A stretch of DNA of 64,000 bases from Cryobacterium luteum (GCF_900110125.1 NZ_FOCN01000006.1:114921-178920), one strand, 5' to 3'; shown: positions 34,682 to 43,729, counted from the stretch's first letter. Notes: generated by a model not told the origin, from the letters alone. Numbers and translations are program-made.

Positions 34682-34710
34682 GGTCTGCCCCTTTCCGGGT
34701 GCAGACCCGG
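34682..34710 (+). promoter_or_regulatory. Mutually exclusive hairpins before infB
   Basis: GGTCTGC (34682-34688) pairs with GCAGACC (34701-34707), while CCGGGT (34695-34700) pairs with ACCCGG (34705-34710) around a GCAG loop. The two cannot form together. The second ends four bases before the infB AGGAGA site. Confidence 0.45.
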
Positions 34711-34722
34711 AACAGGAGAATT

Positions 34723-37587
34723 GTGGCTGCGAAACCACGCGTACACGAGATCGCTACCGAGCTCGGAGTCGACAGCAAGGTAGCCCTTGCTAAATTGAAA
34801 GAAATGGGCGAGTTCGTCAAGGGACCGTCCTCCAGCGTTGAACCGCCAGTAGCGCGCCGCCTTCGCGCCGCTCTCGAGGCGGAAAGTGCCGCCGCCAAGG
34901 CTGCGTCACCCGCGCCTGCCGCTGGCGCAGCCGCTGCTGCCACCACGAAGGCAACGCCGGCTCGTCCGAGCCACGGCGCCAAGCCGGGTGCTCGTCCCGG
35001 CCCCAAGCCGGTCGCCGAGCCGGTTGCACCGGTTGTTGCCGAAACTGCTCCTTCAGCGGATGCTGCACCTCTTCCGGCCGCGCCGCTCACCGTTGCCGAG
35101 CGCCAGACTCAGGCCGCCGAGAAGGCTGCCGCTGCCGAGAAGGCTGCTGCCGCCGACAAGGCCGCCGCCGCTGAGGCCGCTGCGAAGCCGAGCACCGACA
35201 CCCCGGCCGCGAAGGCCACGGAAGGATCGGCTACGCCGGTCAAGCCGGGCATGCCTCGCCCCGGAGCGGCACGACCGGGTAACAACCCGTTCGCCAGCAA
35301 CCAGGGCATGGGCCAGCGTCCCGCTCAGCCGCCGCGCCCGGGCAACAACCCGTTCGCGAGCGCGCAGGGCATGGGCCAGCGCCCGGCAACCCCCACCCCG
35401 AGCAATATTCCCCGCCCTCCGGCACCTCGCCCCGGCGCCCCGCGCCCCGGCGGACCCGGCCAGGCTGCACGCCCGACCGGTTTCGGTCAGCGTCCAGGCG
35501 CCTTCCAGCGCCCCGGCGGCGCCCCGGGTGGAGCCGGCGGCGCACGCCCCGGATTCACTCGTCCCGGCGCTCCGGCCGGAGCCCCCGGCTTCGGGCCGCC
35601 CCGCCCGGCCGGCGGTGGCGGTGGAGCCGGTCGCGGTCGCGGCCCTGGCGGTGGTACCGCTGGTGCCTTCGGTCGCGGTGGCGGCAAGAACAAGGCGCGC
35701 AAATCGAAGCGTACGAAGAGAGCAGAGTTCGAGCTGCGCGAGGCCCCGTCGCTGGGTGGCGTATCCGTACCCCGCGGCGACGGCGGCACCGTTGTTCGCC
35801 TGCGTCGCGGAGCATCCATCACGGACTTCGCCGACAAGATTGACGCGAGCCCCGGAAACCTCGTCACCGTACTGTTCCACCTCGGTGAAATGGCCACGGC
35901 AACGGAGTCCCTCGACGAGGCCACGTTCGACGTGCTCGGCAGCGAGCTCGGCTACAAGATTCAGATGGTCTCGCCCGATGACGAAGACCGTGAGCTGCTG
36001 CTCGCGTTCGACATCGACATCGACCAGGAACTCGAAGACGAAACCGATGAAGACCTCGAGATTCGTCCTCCCGTCGTCACCGTCATGGGCCACGTCGACC
36101 ACGGTAAGACCGCGCTTCTTGACGCGATCCGTAACGCCAAGGTCGCCGAGGGTGAAGCAGGTGGCATCACGCAGCACATCGGCGCCTACCAGATCATCAC
36201 CGAGCACGAGGGTATCGACCGCGCGCTGACCTTCATCGACACACCGGGCCACGAGGCGTTCACCGCCATGCGTGCTCGTGGTGCGCAGGTCACCGACATC
36301 GCCATCCTCGTGGTCGCTGCCGATGACGGCATCATGCCGCAGACGATTGAGGCGCTCAACCACGCCCAGGCGGCCAACGTGCCGATCGTGGTCGCGGTGA
36401 ACAAGATCGACAAGCCCGGCGCGAACCCGCAGAAGGTGCGTCAGCAGCTCACCGAATTCGGTCTCGTCGCCGAAGAGTACGGCGGAGACGTCATGTTCGT
36501 CGACGTGTCGGCCAAGAACAAGACCGGTATCAAGGAAATTCTTGACGCCGTACTCCTGGTCGCCGATGCCGGACTCGACATGCGCTCCAACCCGAACAAG
36601 GACGCCCGCGGTGTCGCCATCGAGGCCCGCCTCGACAAGGGTCGCGGCGCTGTGGCAACCGTGCTCATCCAGTCCGGAACGCTGCACGTGGGAGACTCCA
36701 TCGTCGCCGGAACGGCCTACGGCCGTGTTCGTGCGATGGCCGACGAAAACGGTGTTGCCGTTCTCGCCGCCACGCCGTCTCGCGCGGTTCAGGTGCAGGG
36801 CCTGTCGAGCGTTCCCCGCGCCGGAGACACCTTCCTCGTCATCGAGGAAGACCGCACCGCCCGTCAGATCGCCGAGAAGCGTGAAGCCGCCGAGCGCAAC
36901 GCCCTGCTGGCCAAGGCCCGCAAGCGCATCAGCCTCGAAGACTTCACCCGTGCGCTCGAAGAGGGCAAGGTCGAGTCGCTCAACCTCATCATCAAGGGTG
37001 ACGTCTCCGGTGCCGTTGAGGCCCTGGAAGAGTCGCTGCTCAAGATCGAGGTCGACGATTCGGTGCAGCTGCGGATCATCCACCGTGGTGTCGGTGCGGT
37101 CACGGAGAGCGACGTGAACCTCGCTACCGTCGACAACGCCATCATCATTGGGTTCAACGTTCGTCCCGACACGAAGGCCCGCGAGCGTGCTGCCCGCGAA
37201 GGCGTCGACGTGCGGTTCTACTCCGTCATCTACTCCGCCCTCGAGGACATCGAGAATTCCCTCAAGGGAATGCTCAAGCCCGAGTACGAAGAGATCCAGA
37301 GCGGTATCGCCGAAATTCGCGAGGTCTTCAGCTCGTCGAAGTTCGGAAACGTCGCCGGTGTCATCGTGCGGTCCGGTACCATCACCCGAAATGCCAAGGC
37401 TCGCGTCATTCGCGAGGGCATCGTGGTGGGGGACAACCTGGGCATCGAGTCGCTGCGTCGTTTCAAGGACGACGTCACCGAGGTTCGCACGGACTTCGAG
37501 TGTGGTATCGGACTGGGCAAGTTCAACGACATCCGAATTGGCGATGAGATCGAGACCATCGAAATGAAGGAGAAGCCGCGCGTCTAG
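34723..37587 (+). CDS. infB: Translation initiation factor IF-2
   Basis: This 954-residue GTPase delivers initiator tRNA to the 30S subunit. The N-terminus ([37 protein letters not shown]) is the IF2_N domain. Residues 50-330 are a low-complexity Ala/Pro/Gly/Arg region with repeated NPFAS-QGMGQRP units. The GTPase core follows with G1 GHVDHGKT near 456, DTPGHE near 505 and NKID, then the C-terminal domains. The GTG at 34723 is used because AGGAGA precedes it and VAAKPRVHE is the family start. Long antisense ORFs here are composition artefacts. Confidence 0.95.
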   Translation: MAAKPRVHEIATELGVDSKVALAKLKEMGEFVKGPSSSVEPPVARRLRAALEAESAAAKAASPAPAAGAAAAATTKATPARPSHGAKPGARPGPKPVAEPVAPVVAETAPSADAAPLPAAPLTVAERQTQAAEKAAAAEKAAAADKAAAAEAAAKPSTDTPAAKATEGSATPVKPGMPRPGAARPGNNPFASNQGMGQRPAQPPRPGNNPFASAQGMGQRPATPTPSNIPRPPAPRPGAPRPGGPGQAARPTGFGQRPGAFQRPGGAPGGAGGARPGFTRPGAPAGAPGFGPPRPAGGGGGAGRGRGPGGGTAGAFGRGGGKNKARKSKRTKRAEFELREAPSLGGVSVPRGDGGTVVRLRRGASITDFADKIDASPGNLVTVLFHLGEMATATESLDEATFDVLGSELGYKIQMVSPDDEDRELLLAFDIDIDQELEDETDEDLEIRPPVVTVMGHVDHGKTALLDAIRNAKVAEGEAGGITQHIGAYQIITEHEGIDRALTFIDTPGHEAFTAMRARGAQVTDIAILVVAADDGIMPQTIEALNHAQAANVPIVVAVNKIDKPGANPQKVRQQLTEFGLVAEEYGGDVMFVDVSAKNKTGIKEILDAVLLVADAGLDMRSNPNKDARGVAIEARLDKGRGAVATVLIQSGTLHVGDSIVAGTAYGRVRAMADENGVAVLAATPSRAVQVQGLSSVPRAGDTFLVIEEDRTARQIAEKREAAERNALLAKARKRISLEDFTRALEEGKVESLNLIIKGDVSGAVEALEESLLKIEVDDSVQLRIIHRGVGAVTESDVNLATVDNAIIIGFNVRPDTKARERAAREGVDVRFYSVIYSALEDIENSLKGMLKPEYEEIQSGIAEIREVFSSSKFGNVAGVIVRSGTITRNAKARVIREGIVVGDNLGIESLRRFKDDVTEVRTDFECGIGLGKFNDIRIGDEIETIEMKEKPRV

Positions 37588-37602
37588 CGTTGGTTTCGGG
37601 GG

Positions 37603-37626
37603 GTCGGGCTTCTCACGAAGCCCGAC
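37603..37626 (+). terminator. Hairpin terminator after infB
   Basis: GTCGGGCTT (37603-37611) and AAGCCCGAC (37618-37626) form a perfect 9-bp stem with a CTCACG loop 16 nt after the infB stop. It is likely a terminator or attenuator of the nusA-infB transcript. Confidence 0.65.
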
Positions 37627-37774
37627 TTCCGCATTGGGTCGGGTCTCCGCGGAATTTCCTGTCAAAGGAAAGAGCGGGACCCCTACCCCGATTCCTCTTT
37701 GCCAGAAAACTCCGCTCCGACCCTCAGTTGGGTGGGCAGCATCCGTGTAATACGGAGACAAAACACAGAATGAT

Positions 37775-37792
37775 CCGGCGCTTCGGCGCCGG
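37775..37792 (+). promoter_or_regulatory. UUCG-tetraloop hairpin before rbfA
   Basis: CCGGCGC-TTCG-GCGCCGG forms a 7-bp GC-rich stem capped by a C(UUCG)G tetraloop, ending 18 nt before the rbfA ATG. It could shield or stabilise the rbfA leader. Confidence 0.55.
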
Positions 37793-37810
37793 CAAACAGG
37801 GAGTATCGAA

Positions 37811-38311
37811 ATGGCAGATCCGGAACGCGCCAGAAAGATGGCGGACCGCATTAAGGTCATCATCGCCAAGCGGCTGGAACGGGGACTTCGCGATCCGAGG
37901 CTCGGCTTTGTGACCATCACCGATGTGAAGGTCACGGGCGATCTGCAGCACGCCTCGGTGTTCTACACCGTGTACGGCTCAATCGAGGAGCGCACCGAGA
38001 GCGCAGCGGCGTTGAAGGCCGCCACCGGCCTCATGCGCAGCGAGGTCGGCAAGAACATCACGGCGCGGCTTACCCCGTCGATCGAATTCATCGCCGACGG
38101 CATCCCCGAGAACGCCGCGCTCATCGACGACCTGCTTCGTGAAGCCCACGATCGGGATACCGCGACCGAAGACAGCAAGGGCACCGCCACGTATGCCGGC
38201 GACGCCGACCCGTACAAGAAGCCGCGCGACTACGACCTCGACGACGACTCTGATGACGATGCGTCTGCAGACGACGACGAGCCCGACGCCGCGAGCACCC
38301 CGAAGCACTAG
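37811..38311 (+). CDS. rbfA: Ribosome-binding factor A
   Basis: This 166-residue cold-associated 30S maturation factor has the KH-like core ADRIKVIIAKRLERGLRDPRLGFVTITDVKVTGDLQHASVFYTVYG and SIEFIADGIPENAALIDDLL. Residues from about 115 form an acidic tail (DLDDDSDDDASADDDEPDAAS) found in several high-GC relatives. GGGAG precedes the ATG. The stop is followed directly by CAC-rich repeats that would encode Ser/Thr-rich sequence in other frames. Confidence 0.92.
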   Translation: MADPERARKMADRIKVIIAKRLERGLRDPRLGFVTITDVKVTGDLQHASVFYTVYGSIEERTESAAALKAATGLMRSEVGKNITARLTPSIEFIADGIPENAALIDDLLREAHDRDTATEDSKGTATYAGDADPYKKPRDYDLDDDSDDDASADDDEPDAASTPKH

Positions 38312-38356
38312 CACCACCAGCACTCGCACCACTAGCACTCGCACCACCAGCACGAC
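38312..38356. repeat. CAC-rich short tandem repeats
   Basis: The unit CACTCGCACCACTAG and variants (CACCACCAG, CACTCG) recur about three times directly after the rbfA stop. The repeats have a 15-base period built from CAC triplets and lie before the GC palindromes. Confidence 0.65.
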
Positions 38357-38359
38357 CAA

Positions 38360-38375
38360 CCGGGCCCGGGCCCGG
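38360..38375. terminator. GC-only palindrome, copy 1
   Basis: CCGGGCCCGGGCCCGG is a perfect 16-bp palindrome followed by AAA. An identical copy lies 50 nt downstream. Between convergent rbfA and folA it may act as a terminator. Confidence 0.6.
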
Positions 38376-38405
38376 AAACTGGGCCCATGATCTATCGTGC
38401 TCCCG

Positions 38406-38429
38406 CTTTCCGGGCCCGGGCCCGGAAAG
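38406..38429. terminator. GC palindrome with A/T flanks, copy 2, bidirectional terminator
   Basis: A second CCGGGCCCGGGCCCGG core (38410-38425) flanked by CTTT and AAAG gives a perfect 24-bp palindrome. The symmetric T and A flanks suit a bidirectional terminator between rbfA and folA. Confidence 0.65.
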
Positions 38430-38444
38430 GTTTAAGGAGAGGGA

Positions 38445-38957
38445 TTACGGGGCCGGGGCGGGTTCGGTGGTGCGCTCGTAGCGGGTGAAACGGTAGGGGA
38501 GCGCGGTGCTCGAGCGCAGCCATCCGCTTGCCGGGTCGGTGGCGACCCTGGCCCAGGCCGCGTCGAGCGCGGGCGCGACGGTGTCGCCGGCGATCGAGGC
38601 GTCGATCTCGGTCACCTCGAGTACGTCGGCGTGCGGCAGCGCGAGCCGATAGATTTCGGCGCCGCCGATCACCCAGACCGGCCCCTCGGCCAGCGCGAGG
38701 GCCTCATTGAGACTGTGCGCGACGGATGCCCCCTCCGCGGCCCAGCGCTGCTGCCGGGTGATCACGATGTTCTGCCGGCCCGGGAGAGGGCGAAAACGCT
38801 CCGGGAGCGAATCCCAGGTCCGTCGCCCCATGATGACGGCTCCGCCCCGGGTGACCGCGCGAAAATGCGTCAGGTCCTCCGGCAGATGCCAGGGCATGAC
38901 CCCGTCGGCTCCGATCACCCCGCCGACCGTCTGCGCCCAGATCAGGCCGAGGGTCAT
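38445..38957 (-). CDS. folA: Dihydrofolate reductase
   Basis: This 170-residue NADPH-dependent enzyme reduces dihydrofolate to tetrahydrofolate. Key blocks are [33 protein letters not shown] (with the W-H-L-P-E-D active site), [12 protein letters not shown] and [24 protein letters not shown]. The ATG overlaps the thyA stop by four bases, so the two are coupled and FolA regenerates the folate oxidised by ThyA. Length is normal for the family. Confidence 0.94.
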   Translation of the reverse strand: MTLGLIWAQTVGGVIGADGVMPWHLPEDLTHFRAVTRGGAVIMGRRTWDSLPERFRPLPGRQNIVITRQQRWAAEGASVAHSLNEALALAEGPVWVIGGAEIYRLALPHADVLEVTEIDASIAGDTVAPALDAAWARVATDPASGWLRSSTALPYRFTRYERTTEPAPAP

Positions 38958-39766
38958 ACCGCGACCGCGCCCTTGATGGCGGGGTGATGCTGGTAGTTCT
39001 CCAGCATGAGGTCGTCGTACTCGTAGTCGAACAGGCTCGCTCGACCCGGCTTGATGCGCAGGGTGGGGGAGGGGAACGGCGTGCGGGAGAGCTGCTCGGT
39101 GACCTGCTCGACGTGGTTGTCGTAGATGTGACAGTCGCCGCCGGTCCAGACGAACTCGCCGAGTTCAAGCCCGGCCTGCTCGGCGACGAGGTGGGTGAGC
39201 AGCGCGTAGCTGGCAATGTTGAACGGCACGCCCAGGAACAAGTCGGCGCTGCGCTGGTAGAGCTGGCAGGAGAGTTTGCCGTCGGCGACGTAGAACTGGA
39301 ACAGGGCGTGGCATGGGGCGAGCGCCATTTTCGGCAGGTCGGCCACGTTCCAGGCCGAGACGATCATTCGGCGGGAATCCGGGTCGGTGCGGAGGGTGTC
39401 GAGCACCTGGCTGATCTGGTCGATGGTCTCGCCGCCCGGGGTGGGCCAGGAGCGCCACTGCACGCCGTAGACCGGGCCGAGCTCGCCGCTCTCGTCGGCC
39501 CACTCATTCCAGATGCGTACGCCCTGCTCCTGCAGCCAGGTGACGTTGGAGTCGCCGCGCAGAAACCAGAGCAGTTCGTAGGCGATCGACGCGAAGTGCA
39601 CCCGTTTGGTCGTCACGAGGGGAAAACCGTTGGCGAGGTCGAACCGCAGCTGGCGGCCGAAGACGCTGCGGGTTCCGGTTCCGGTGCGGTCCGCCTTGCG
39701 GGCACCATTCTCGAGGGTGTCGCGCAGCAGGGCTGAATACTGGGCATCGGCAGCTAAAGAAGTCAC
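38954..39766 (-). CDS. thyA: Thymidylate synthase
   Basis: This 270-residue folate-dependent enzyme methylates dUMP to dTMP. The catalytic Cys is in [12 protein letters not shown], with [43 protein letters not shown] and [12 protein letters not shown] all present. The start is taken as GTG at 39766 ([18 protein letters not shown]): it is preceded by TACGAT and six bases and lies after the mutY stop; a longer in-frame ATG would overlap mutY by 46 nt. It is coupled to folA. Confidence 0.94.
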   Translation of the reverse strand: MTSLAADAQYSALLRDTLENGARKADRTGTGTRSVFGRQLRFDLANGFPLVTTKRVHFASIAYELLWFLRGDSNVTWLQEQGVRIWNEWADESGELGPVYGVQWRSWPTPGGETIDQISQVLDTLRTDPDSRRMIVSAWNVADLPKMALAPCHALFQFYVADGKLSCQLYQRSADLFLGVPFNIASYALLTHLVAEQAGLELGEFVWTGGDCHIYDNHVEQVTEQLSRTPFPSPTLRIKPGRASLFDYEYDDLMLENYQHHPAIKGAVAV

Positions 39767-39772
39767 CGATCC

Positions 39773-39778
39773 ATCGTA
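39773..39778 (-). promoter_or_regulatory. -10 element (TACGAT), leaderless thyA
   Basis: TACGAT on the minus strand lies six bases before the thyA GTG, between the mutY stop and thyA. Confidence 0.55.
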
Positions 39779-39788
39779 AACGATTCGC

Positions 39789-40676
39789 TCAGGTCGGCAG
39801 GGTGTATCCGTCGTCGGCCGGAATGGCGAGTCCATCGGCTACGAGGCTGGCTAGTGCGCGCCGCAACTGGGCCGCATCCGACCAGAGGGTGGCGATGTCG
39901 GCATCCGTCACCGAACGATGGGTTGACCGCAGCTCGGCCATGATCAGGCCGCGCACCTGCCGGTCGCTTCCCGCGAACTTCTTCTGCACCGTCTTGCGGG
40001 TGCCGGTGTATTCGGGATAGTCGGCGGCCCGCCAGGCACAATCATCCCGAATCGGGCATACCGCGCAGTGCGGGCGGCGGCTGGTGCAGACGACGGCGCC
40101 GAGCTCCATGATCGCGGCGTTGAACAGCGCGGCCTCCTGCGCGCTCTGCGGCAGCAGCGCCCCCATCGCGTCGAGGTCCCGGCCCCGGCTGGGCGGCGAG
40201 GGTTCCCCGACCCCGGCGATGGCGCGCGCGATCACCCGCCGAGTATTCGTGTCGACGACCGGATGTCGATGGCCGTACGCGAACGCGGCCACCGCTCGCG
40301 CGGTGTAATCGCCAATGCCGGTCAGAGCCAGCAGATCATTTAGATCGGAGGGCACCACACCGTCGTGCAGCTGGGTGATCTGCACCGCTGCGGCGTGCAA
40401 CCACAGTGCGCGCCTCGGATACCCCAGGCTGGACCAGGCCCGTACCGCCTCGCTCGGCGGCACCGCCGCAAGGGAAGCCGGTGTCGGCCAGCGCGTCAGC
40501 CACTCCTCCAATCGGGGAATGACCCGGTTCACCGGCGTCTGCTGCAGCATGAACTCGCTCACCAAAATGCCCCAGGCCCCGAAGCCGTCGCGGCGCCACG
40601 GCAGGTCGCGCGCGTTCGCCACGAACCAGGAGTTGAGAGCGGAACTAATCATTTTCTCAGAGGGTGTGACGTTCAT
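39789..40676 (-). CDS. mutY: A/G-specific adenine glycosylase (MutY), short form
   Basis: This 295-residue base-excision enzyme removes adenine mispaired with 8-oxoguanine. The catalytic Glu is in [10 protein letters not shown], the helix-hairpin-helix is [15 protein letters not shown] with the catalytic Asp in VVDTNTRRV, and the 4Fe-4S loop is C-x6-C-x2-C-x5-C ([17 protein letters not shown]). The C-terminal NUDIX-like domain that recognises 8-oxoG in long MutY proteins is missing, as in many actinobacteria. It diverges from the uridine-kinase-like gene with overlapping -10 elements. Confidence 0.93.
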   Translation of the reverse strand: MNVTPSEKMISSALNSWFVANARDLPWRRDGFGAWGILVSEFMLQQTPVNRVIPRLEEWLTRWPTPASLAAVPPSEAVRAWSSLGYPRRALWLHAAAVQITQLHDGVVPSDLNDLLALTGIGDYTARAVAAFAYGHRHPVVDTNTRRVIARAIAGVGEPSPPSRGRDLDAMGALLPQSAQEAALFNAAIMELGAVVCTSRRPHCAVCPIRDDCAWRAADYPEYTGTRKTVQKKFAGSDRQVRGLIMAELRSTHRSVTDADIATLWSDAAQLRRALASLVADGLAIPADDGYTLPT

Positions 40677-40683
40677 CCGTTCT

Positions 40684-40689
40684 AACCTA
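40684..40689 (-). promoter_or_regulatory. -10 element (TAGGTT), leaderless mutY
   Basis: TAGGTT on the minus strand lies seven bases before the mutY ATG. It overlaps the opposite-strand -10 of the neighbouring gene, so the two divergent promoters compete. Confidence 0.5.
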
Positions 40690-40693
40690 GGCT
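40688..40693 (+). promoter_or_regulatory. -10 element (TAGGCT), leaderless uridine-kinase-like gene
   Basis: TAGGCT lies six bases (CGATTC) before the ATG at 40700. Confidence 0.55.
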
Positions 40694-40699
40694 CGATTC

Positions 40700-41302
40700 A
40701 TGAAGCTGGTTTCCACTCCCCGCACCGATTTTCTGCGCGTCCTCGCCGCCGAGATCCTGCACAATTACGGTCGTGGCCGCACGGTCATCGCCATCGGCGG
40801 AACGGATGCCGACGCTCGCGCCGCCTTCGCCGACGATCTCGCCGCGGTGTTCCGCGAAGACGAGCGTCACGTTTTTCGGGCGAACCTGCGCTACTTCCAG
40901 CACTCCCGCGCCGAGCAGCAGCGACTCGCTCCCGACACCCCCGAACGGATGTACCGGGTCGGCTATGACTACTCGGCCCTGCGCCGGGTGCTCGTCGAAC
41001 CCTTCCGAATGGGCGGCAGCACCGGGTTCGTCACCGAACAATTCGACCCCGATCGGGACGCCTGGATTCAACCGACCTGGCAGACCGCCCCCGCCGATGC
41101 CATCCTCATTCTCGATGGCGACTACATCAATCGGCCCGAACTGCACGGGCTCTGGCTGTACAGCGTGCTGCTCGAGGGTGCACCGGCGAGCGCGTCCCAG
41201 ACGCAGTACCTCGCCGAGGTGCACCCGCGCGACGTCGCCTCGGCCGTCGTCGATACGACGAACCCCGAGGCCCCGCGCCGCGTGCTGACTGACCGCTGCT
41301 GA
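40700..41302 (+). CDS. Uridine-kinase-like protein with degenerate P-loop
   Basis: This 200-residue protein resembles actinobacterial uridine kinase-like P-loop proteins: VIAIGGTDADARAAFADDL occupies the Walker A position and AILILDGDYINRPELHGLWLYSVLLE the Walker B region. However, the GxxxxGK[ST] motif is lost (GGTDADAR, no Lys), so ATP binding is doubtful. FRANLRYFQHSRAEQQRLAPDTPERMYRVGYDYSALRRVLVEPF is well conserved in sense. It may be a nucleotide-binding relic or have another role. It converges with panE, ending four bases away. Confidence 0.68.
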   Translation: MKLVSTPRTDFLRVLAAEILHNYGRGRTVIAIGGTDADARAAFADDLAAVFREDERHVFRANLRYFQHSRAEQQRLAPDTPERMYRVGYDYSALRRVLVEPFRMGGSTGFVTEQFDPDRDAWIQPTWQTAPADAILILDGDYINRPELHGLWLYSVLLEGAPASASQTQYLAEVHPRDVASAVVDTTNPEAPRRVLTDRC

Positions 41303-41305
41303 CGC

Positions 41306-42298
41306 CTACCGAAACCGGGCCAGAACCTCGGCCGGGGCCAGAAACCGCCCGCGTTGCTCGACCTCGTGCACAAGTTCGGTCAGCAGCGTGTTCATCGGCG
41401 CAGCCAATCCGGCCGCGTTTGCTGCGCGTACCACCGCCCCGTTGAGAAAATCGATCTCGGTGCGTTGGCCGCGCGCAAGGCTCTGCAGGGTTGAACCCTG
41501 GTTCGGCACCGTTCCCATGCGCGCTCGCATCGAGCGTGGCAGCAGCTGGCCGGCCCAGACCGGCGCGAGCGCAAATAGATGCAGTCGCCTGTGGGAGAGC
41601 CCCTGCAGCGCCCCGAACCGCACGCCCGTCGCCAGAGCGACCCGCACGGTTTCCCGCATGCTCCGGGTTACCAACCGGCGCAGTCCCGCCTCGCCGATCA
41701 CCGCCTGCACGCTGAGCCCGGTGATCGCCGGCAGGGCGTTGAGCATGTTGACGACGAGTTTGGTCCACTGAGCGCCGACGAAATTATCGAGTGCCACGGT
41801 GGGGGTGGCGGCGGCCAGCACGGCCTGCCAGCGCTGGGTCTGCGCGTCGACCTCGCCGTCGCCGCGCCCGAGATAGCTCGGCGCCACCGTCGTCACCCGC
41901 ACCCGGCCCGGCCCCTCGTAGTGGGCGGCAATGATCGTGATCAGCCCGAAACACTCGGACCGCGGCAGCAACCGTTCGGCGGTCGTAACCCCGTCGAGAC
42001 CGTTCTGCACGACGATCACGGGTGTGCCATCGAGAACGGCGGCGTTCTCGGCGATCGCCGCCGCAGCATCCTGCGCTTTGGTGCAGATCAAAGCCAGGTC
42101 GCACGGTTTCGACAACCGGTCGACCGCGAGGGGGTGCGCGAGAAGATCACCGAAACCACCGCTCAACTGGATGCCGTCGGAGCGCACAGCAGAAAGCGCG
42201 CCCGCGCGCATCGTCACCACCAGGTCGTGTCCCTGAGCCGCGAGCAGGCAGGCGAAGGTGCTGCCCAGGGCACCGGCTCCGATCACCGCGATTCTCAC
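41306..42298 (-). CDS. panE: 2-dehydropantoate 2-reductase (ketopantoate reductase family)
   Basis: This 330-residue NADPH-dependent enzyme would reduce ketopantoate to pantoate in pantothenate/CoA synthesis. The Rossmann motif is VIGAGALGSTFACLLAAQGHD, with ICTKAQD and VVQNGLDG, the catalytic Lys in AQWTKLVVNMLNALPAITG and the C-terminal MRARMGTVPNQGSTLQSLARGQRTEIDFLNGAVV block. It starts at GTG behind TAATAT. The family includes paralogues of uncertain substrate, so panE function is likely but not proven. Confidence 0.85.
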   Translation of the reverse strand: MRIAVIGAGALGSTFACLLAAQGHDLVVTMRAGALSAVRSDGIQLSGGFGDLLAHPLAVDRLSKPCDLALICTKAQDAAAAIAENAAVLDGTPVIVVQNGLDGVTTAERLLPRSECFGLITIIAAHYEGPGRVRVTTVAPSYLGRGDGEVDAQTQRWQAVLAAATPTVALDNFVGAQWTKLVVNMLNALPAITGLSVQAVIGEAGLRRLVTRSMRETVRVALATGVRFGALQGLSHRRLHLFALAPVWAGQLLPRSMRARMGTVPNQGSTLQSLARGQRTEIDFLNGAVVRAANAAGLAAPMNTLLTELVHEVEQRGRFLAPAEVLARFR

Positions 42299-42305
42299 GG
42301 CTCAC

Positions 42306-42311
42306 ATATTA
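42306..42311 (-). promoter_or_regulatory. -10 element (TAATAT), leaderless panE
   Basis: TAATAT on the minus strand lies seven bases before the GTG of panE. Confidence 0.55.
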
Positions 42312-42362
42312 CGGGCCCAGGCGCCCGGCCCGATTCGCGCCTCGACGGCACTCGCACGCTGA

Positions 42363-42368
42363 TACCCT
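42363..42368 (+). promoter_or_regulatory. -10 element (TACCCT), leaderless truB
   Basis: TACCCT lies six bases (CAGGAA) before the truB GTG. The AGGAA could also serve as a Shine-Dalgarno sequence if transcription starts further upstream. Confidence 0.45.
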
Positions 42369-42374
42369 CAGGAA

Positions 42375-43304
42375 GTGACCAGCGGCCTTCTACTCATCGA
42401 CAAGGCGCAGGGCTGGACCAGCCATGACGCTGTCGCCCGAACCCGGCGCCTGGCCGGAACCCGCAAGGTTGGCCATGCCGGTACCCTCGACCCCATGGCG
42501 ACGGGACTGCTCGTGCTCGGCATCAACAGCTCGACCCGGCTGCTGACCTACGTGGTCGGCCAGGGCAAGGAATACCTCGCGACCATCCGCCTCGGCCAAG
42601 CCACCTCAACGGATGACGCGGAGGGTGACAGCCTGACCCGCGCCACCGCAGAGGCGGTCGCCGCCATCACTCCCGCAGCCGTCGCGGCGGGCATGGCAGA
42701 CCTCACCGGTGACATCAGCCAGCAACCCAGTGCGGTCAGCGCCATCAAAGTGGACGGCAAACGTGCCTACGCCAGGGTGCGGGCCGGTGAAGACGTGCAG
42801 TTGCTGTCCCGTCCGGTGACCGTGAGCGAATTCGCACTGCTCTCGAGCACCCCGCGGGACGGTTTTCTCGACCTCGAGGTGCGCGTCGAATGTGGCTCCG
42901 GCACCTACATTCGCGCCCTGGCCCGTGACCTCGGCGCCGCGCTCGGCGTCGGCGGCCACCTCACCGCCCTCCGCCGCACGCGCATCGGCCCCTTCAGCAT
43001 CGACGACGCTGCGACGCTGGAACAGGTCGACGTCGTCGCCGCGCTCATTTCGCCAGCGGATGCCGCCACCCGGCTGCTGGCGCGCCTCGACCTCTCCGCC
43101 GAGCAGGCGACCGACCTAGGCCACGGCAAACGAATCACGGTCGAACCCGATGCGACCCGCACCGGACCGGTCGCCGCTATCGCCCCCGATGGCCGACTGG
43201 TCGGACTGGTCGAGTATCGCGGCGATCAGGCCAAGTCGCTGCTGAATTTTCCGCCAGACCTTCCCGATCAACCGCACCAGAGCGAATCGACACCCGCGTC
43301 ATGA
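42375..43304 (+). CDS. truB: tRNA pseudouridine55 synthase
   Basis: This 309-residue enzyme makes pseudouridine at tRNA position 55. The catalytic Asp is in KVGHAGTLDPMATGLLVLG. GLLLIDKAQGWTSHDAVARTRR, QQPSAVSAIKVDGKRAYARVRAGE and VECGSGTYIRALARDLGAALGVGGHL are family blocks. It starts with GTG. The C-terminus extends with a short PUA-like part. Its stop overlaps the ATG of a small membrane protein, and it lies in the usual truB-ribF neighbourhood. Confidence 0.94.
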   Translation: MTSGLLLIDKAQGWTSHDAVARTRRLAGTRKVGHAGTLDPMATGLLVLGINSSTRLLTYVVGQGKEYLATIRLGQATSTDDAEGDSLTRATAEAVAAITPAAVAAGMADLTGDISQQPSAVSAIKVDGKRAYARVRAGEDVQLLSRPVTVSEFALLSSTPRDGFLDLEVRVECGSGTYIRALARDLGAALGVGGHLTALRRTRIGPFSIDDAATLEQVDVVAALISPADAATRLLARLDLSAEQATDLGHGKRITVEPDATRTGPVAAIAPDGRLVGLVEYRGDQAKSLLNFPPDLPDQPHQSESTPAS

Positions 43305-43669
43305 TCGAATGGTTCACCTGGCTGCAACTGGCCATCGCCGTGCCGGGCGGCCTGCTCTGTGTTGTACTCGGTCTGGTCGGACGCAAACCCACCGACCTCA
43401 CCATGGGCGCGACCGCGCTCGTCGAACTCCTGCTGATCGTGCAGCTCGCGGCCGCGATCGCGGCGCCGCTGGCCGGCAACACGGCCACCGGCAGTCTGCT
43501 CGAGTTCTACACCTACCTGGTCAGCGCCATACTGCTGCCGGTTGTTGCCGGTTTTTGGGCGCTCGTCGAACGCAGCCGTTGGAGCACGGTCATCCTCGGC
43601 GTGACCTGTCTGTCGGTCGCGGTCATGCTTTACCGCATGAATCAGATCTGGAACGTGCAGGGGAGCTGA
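43301..43669 (+). CDS. Four-helix small membrane protein
   Basis: This 122-residue hydrophobic protein has about four transmembrane helices (LQLAIAVPGGLLCVVLGLVG; MGATALVELLLIVQLAAAI; FYTYLVSAILLPVVAGFWALV; VILGVTCLSVAVMLYRM). It has no recognised domain. The ATG overlaps the truB stop (ATGA), so it is co-translated with truB. Conservation between truB and ribF in related genera is likely but not checked. Confidence 0.72.
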   Translation: MIEWFTWLQLAIAVPGGLLCVVLGLVGRKPTDLTMGATALVELLLIVQLAAAIAAPLAGNTATGSLLEFYTYLVSAILLPVVAGFWALVERSRWSTVILGVTCLSVAVMLYRMNQIWNVQGS

Positions 43670-43729
43670 CGCGGTTCGGGGTTCGCTGCGGATGCTGCAA
43701 TAATTAGCGAACCAAATGAATGCCGAGCG

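Noticed and set aside
35230..35700. Repeats in infB as a mobile or CRISPR-like array
   Set aside because: The repeated NPFAS-QGMGQRP and Gly/Pro segments are in frame and belong to the variable N-terminal region of IF-2; there are no regular spacers.
35053..37935. A 960-codon open frame antisense to infB
   Set aside because: It lies wholly opposite infB and arises from its low-complexity GC-rich composition and codon bias; no domain, start site or promoter supports it.
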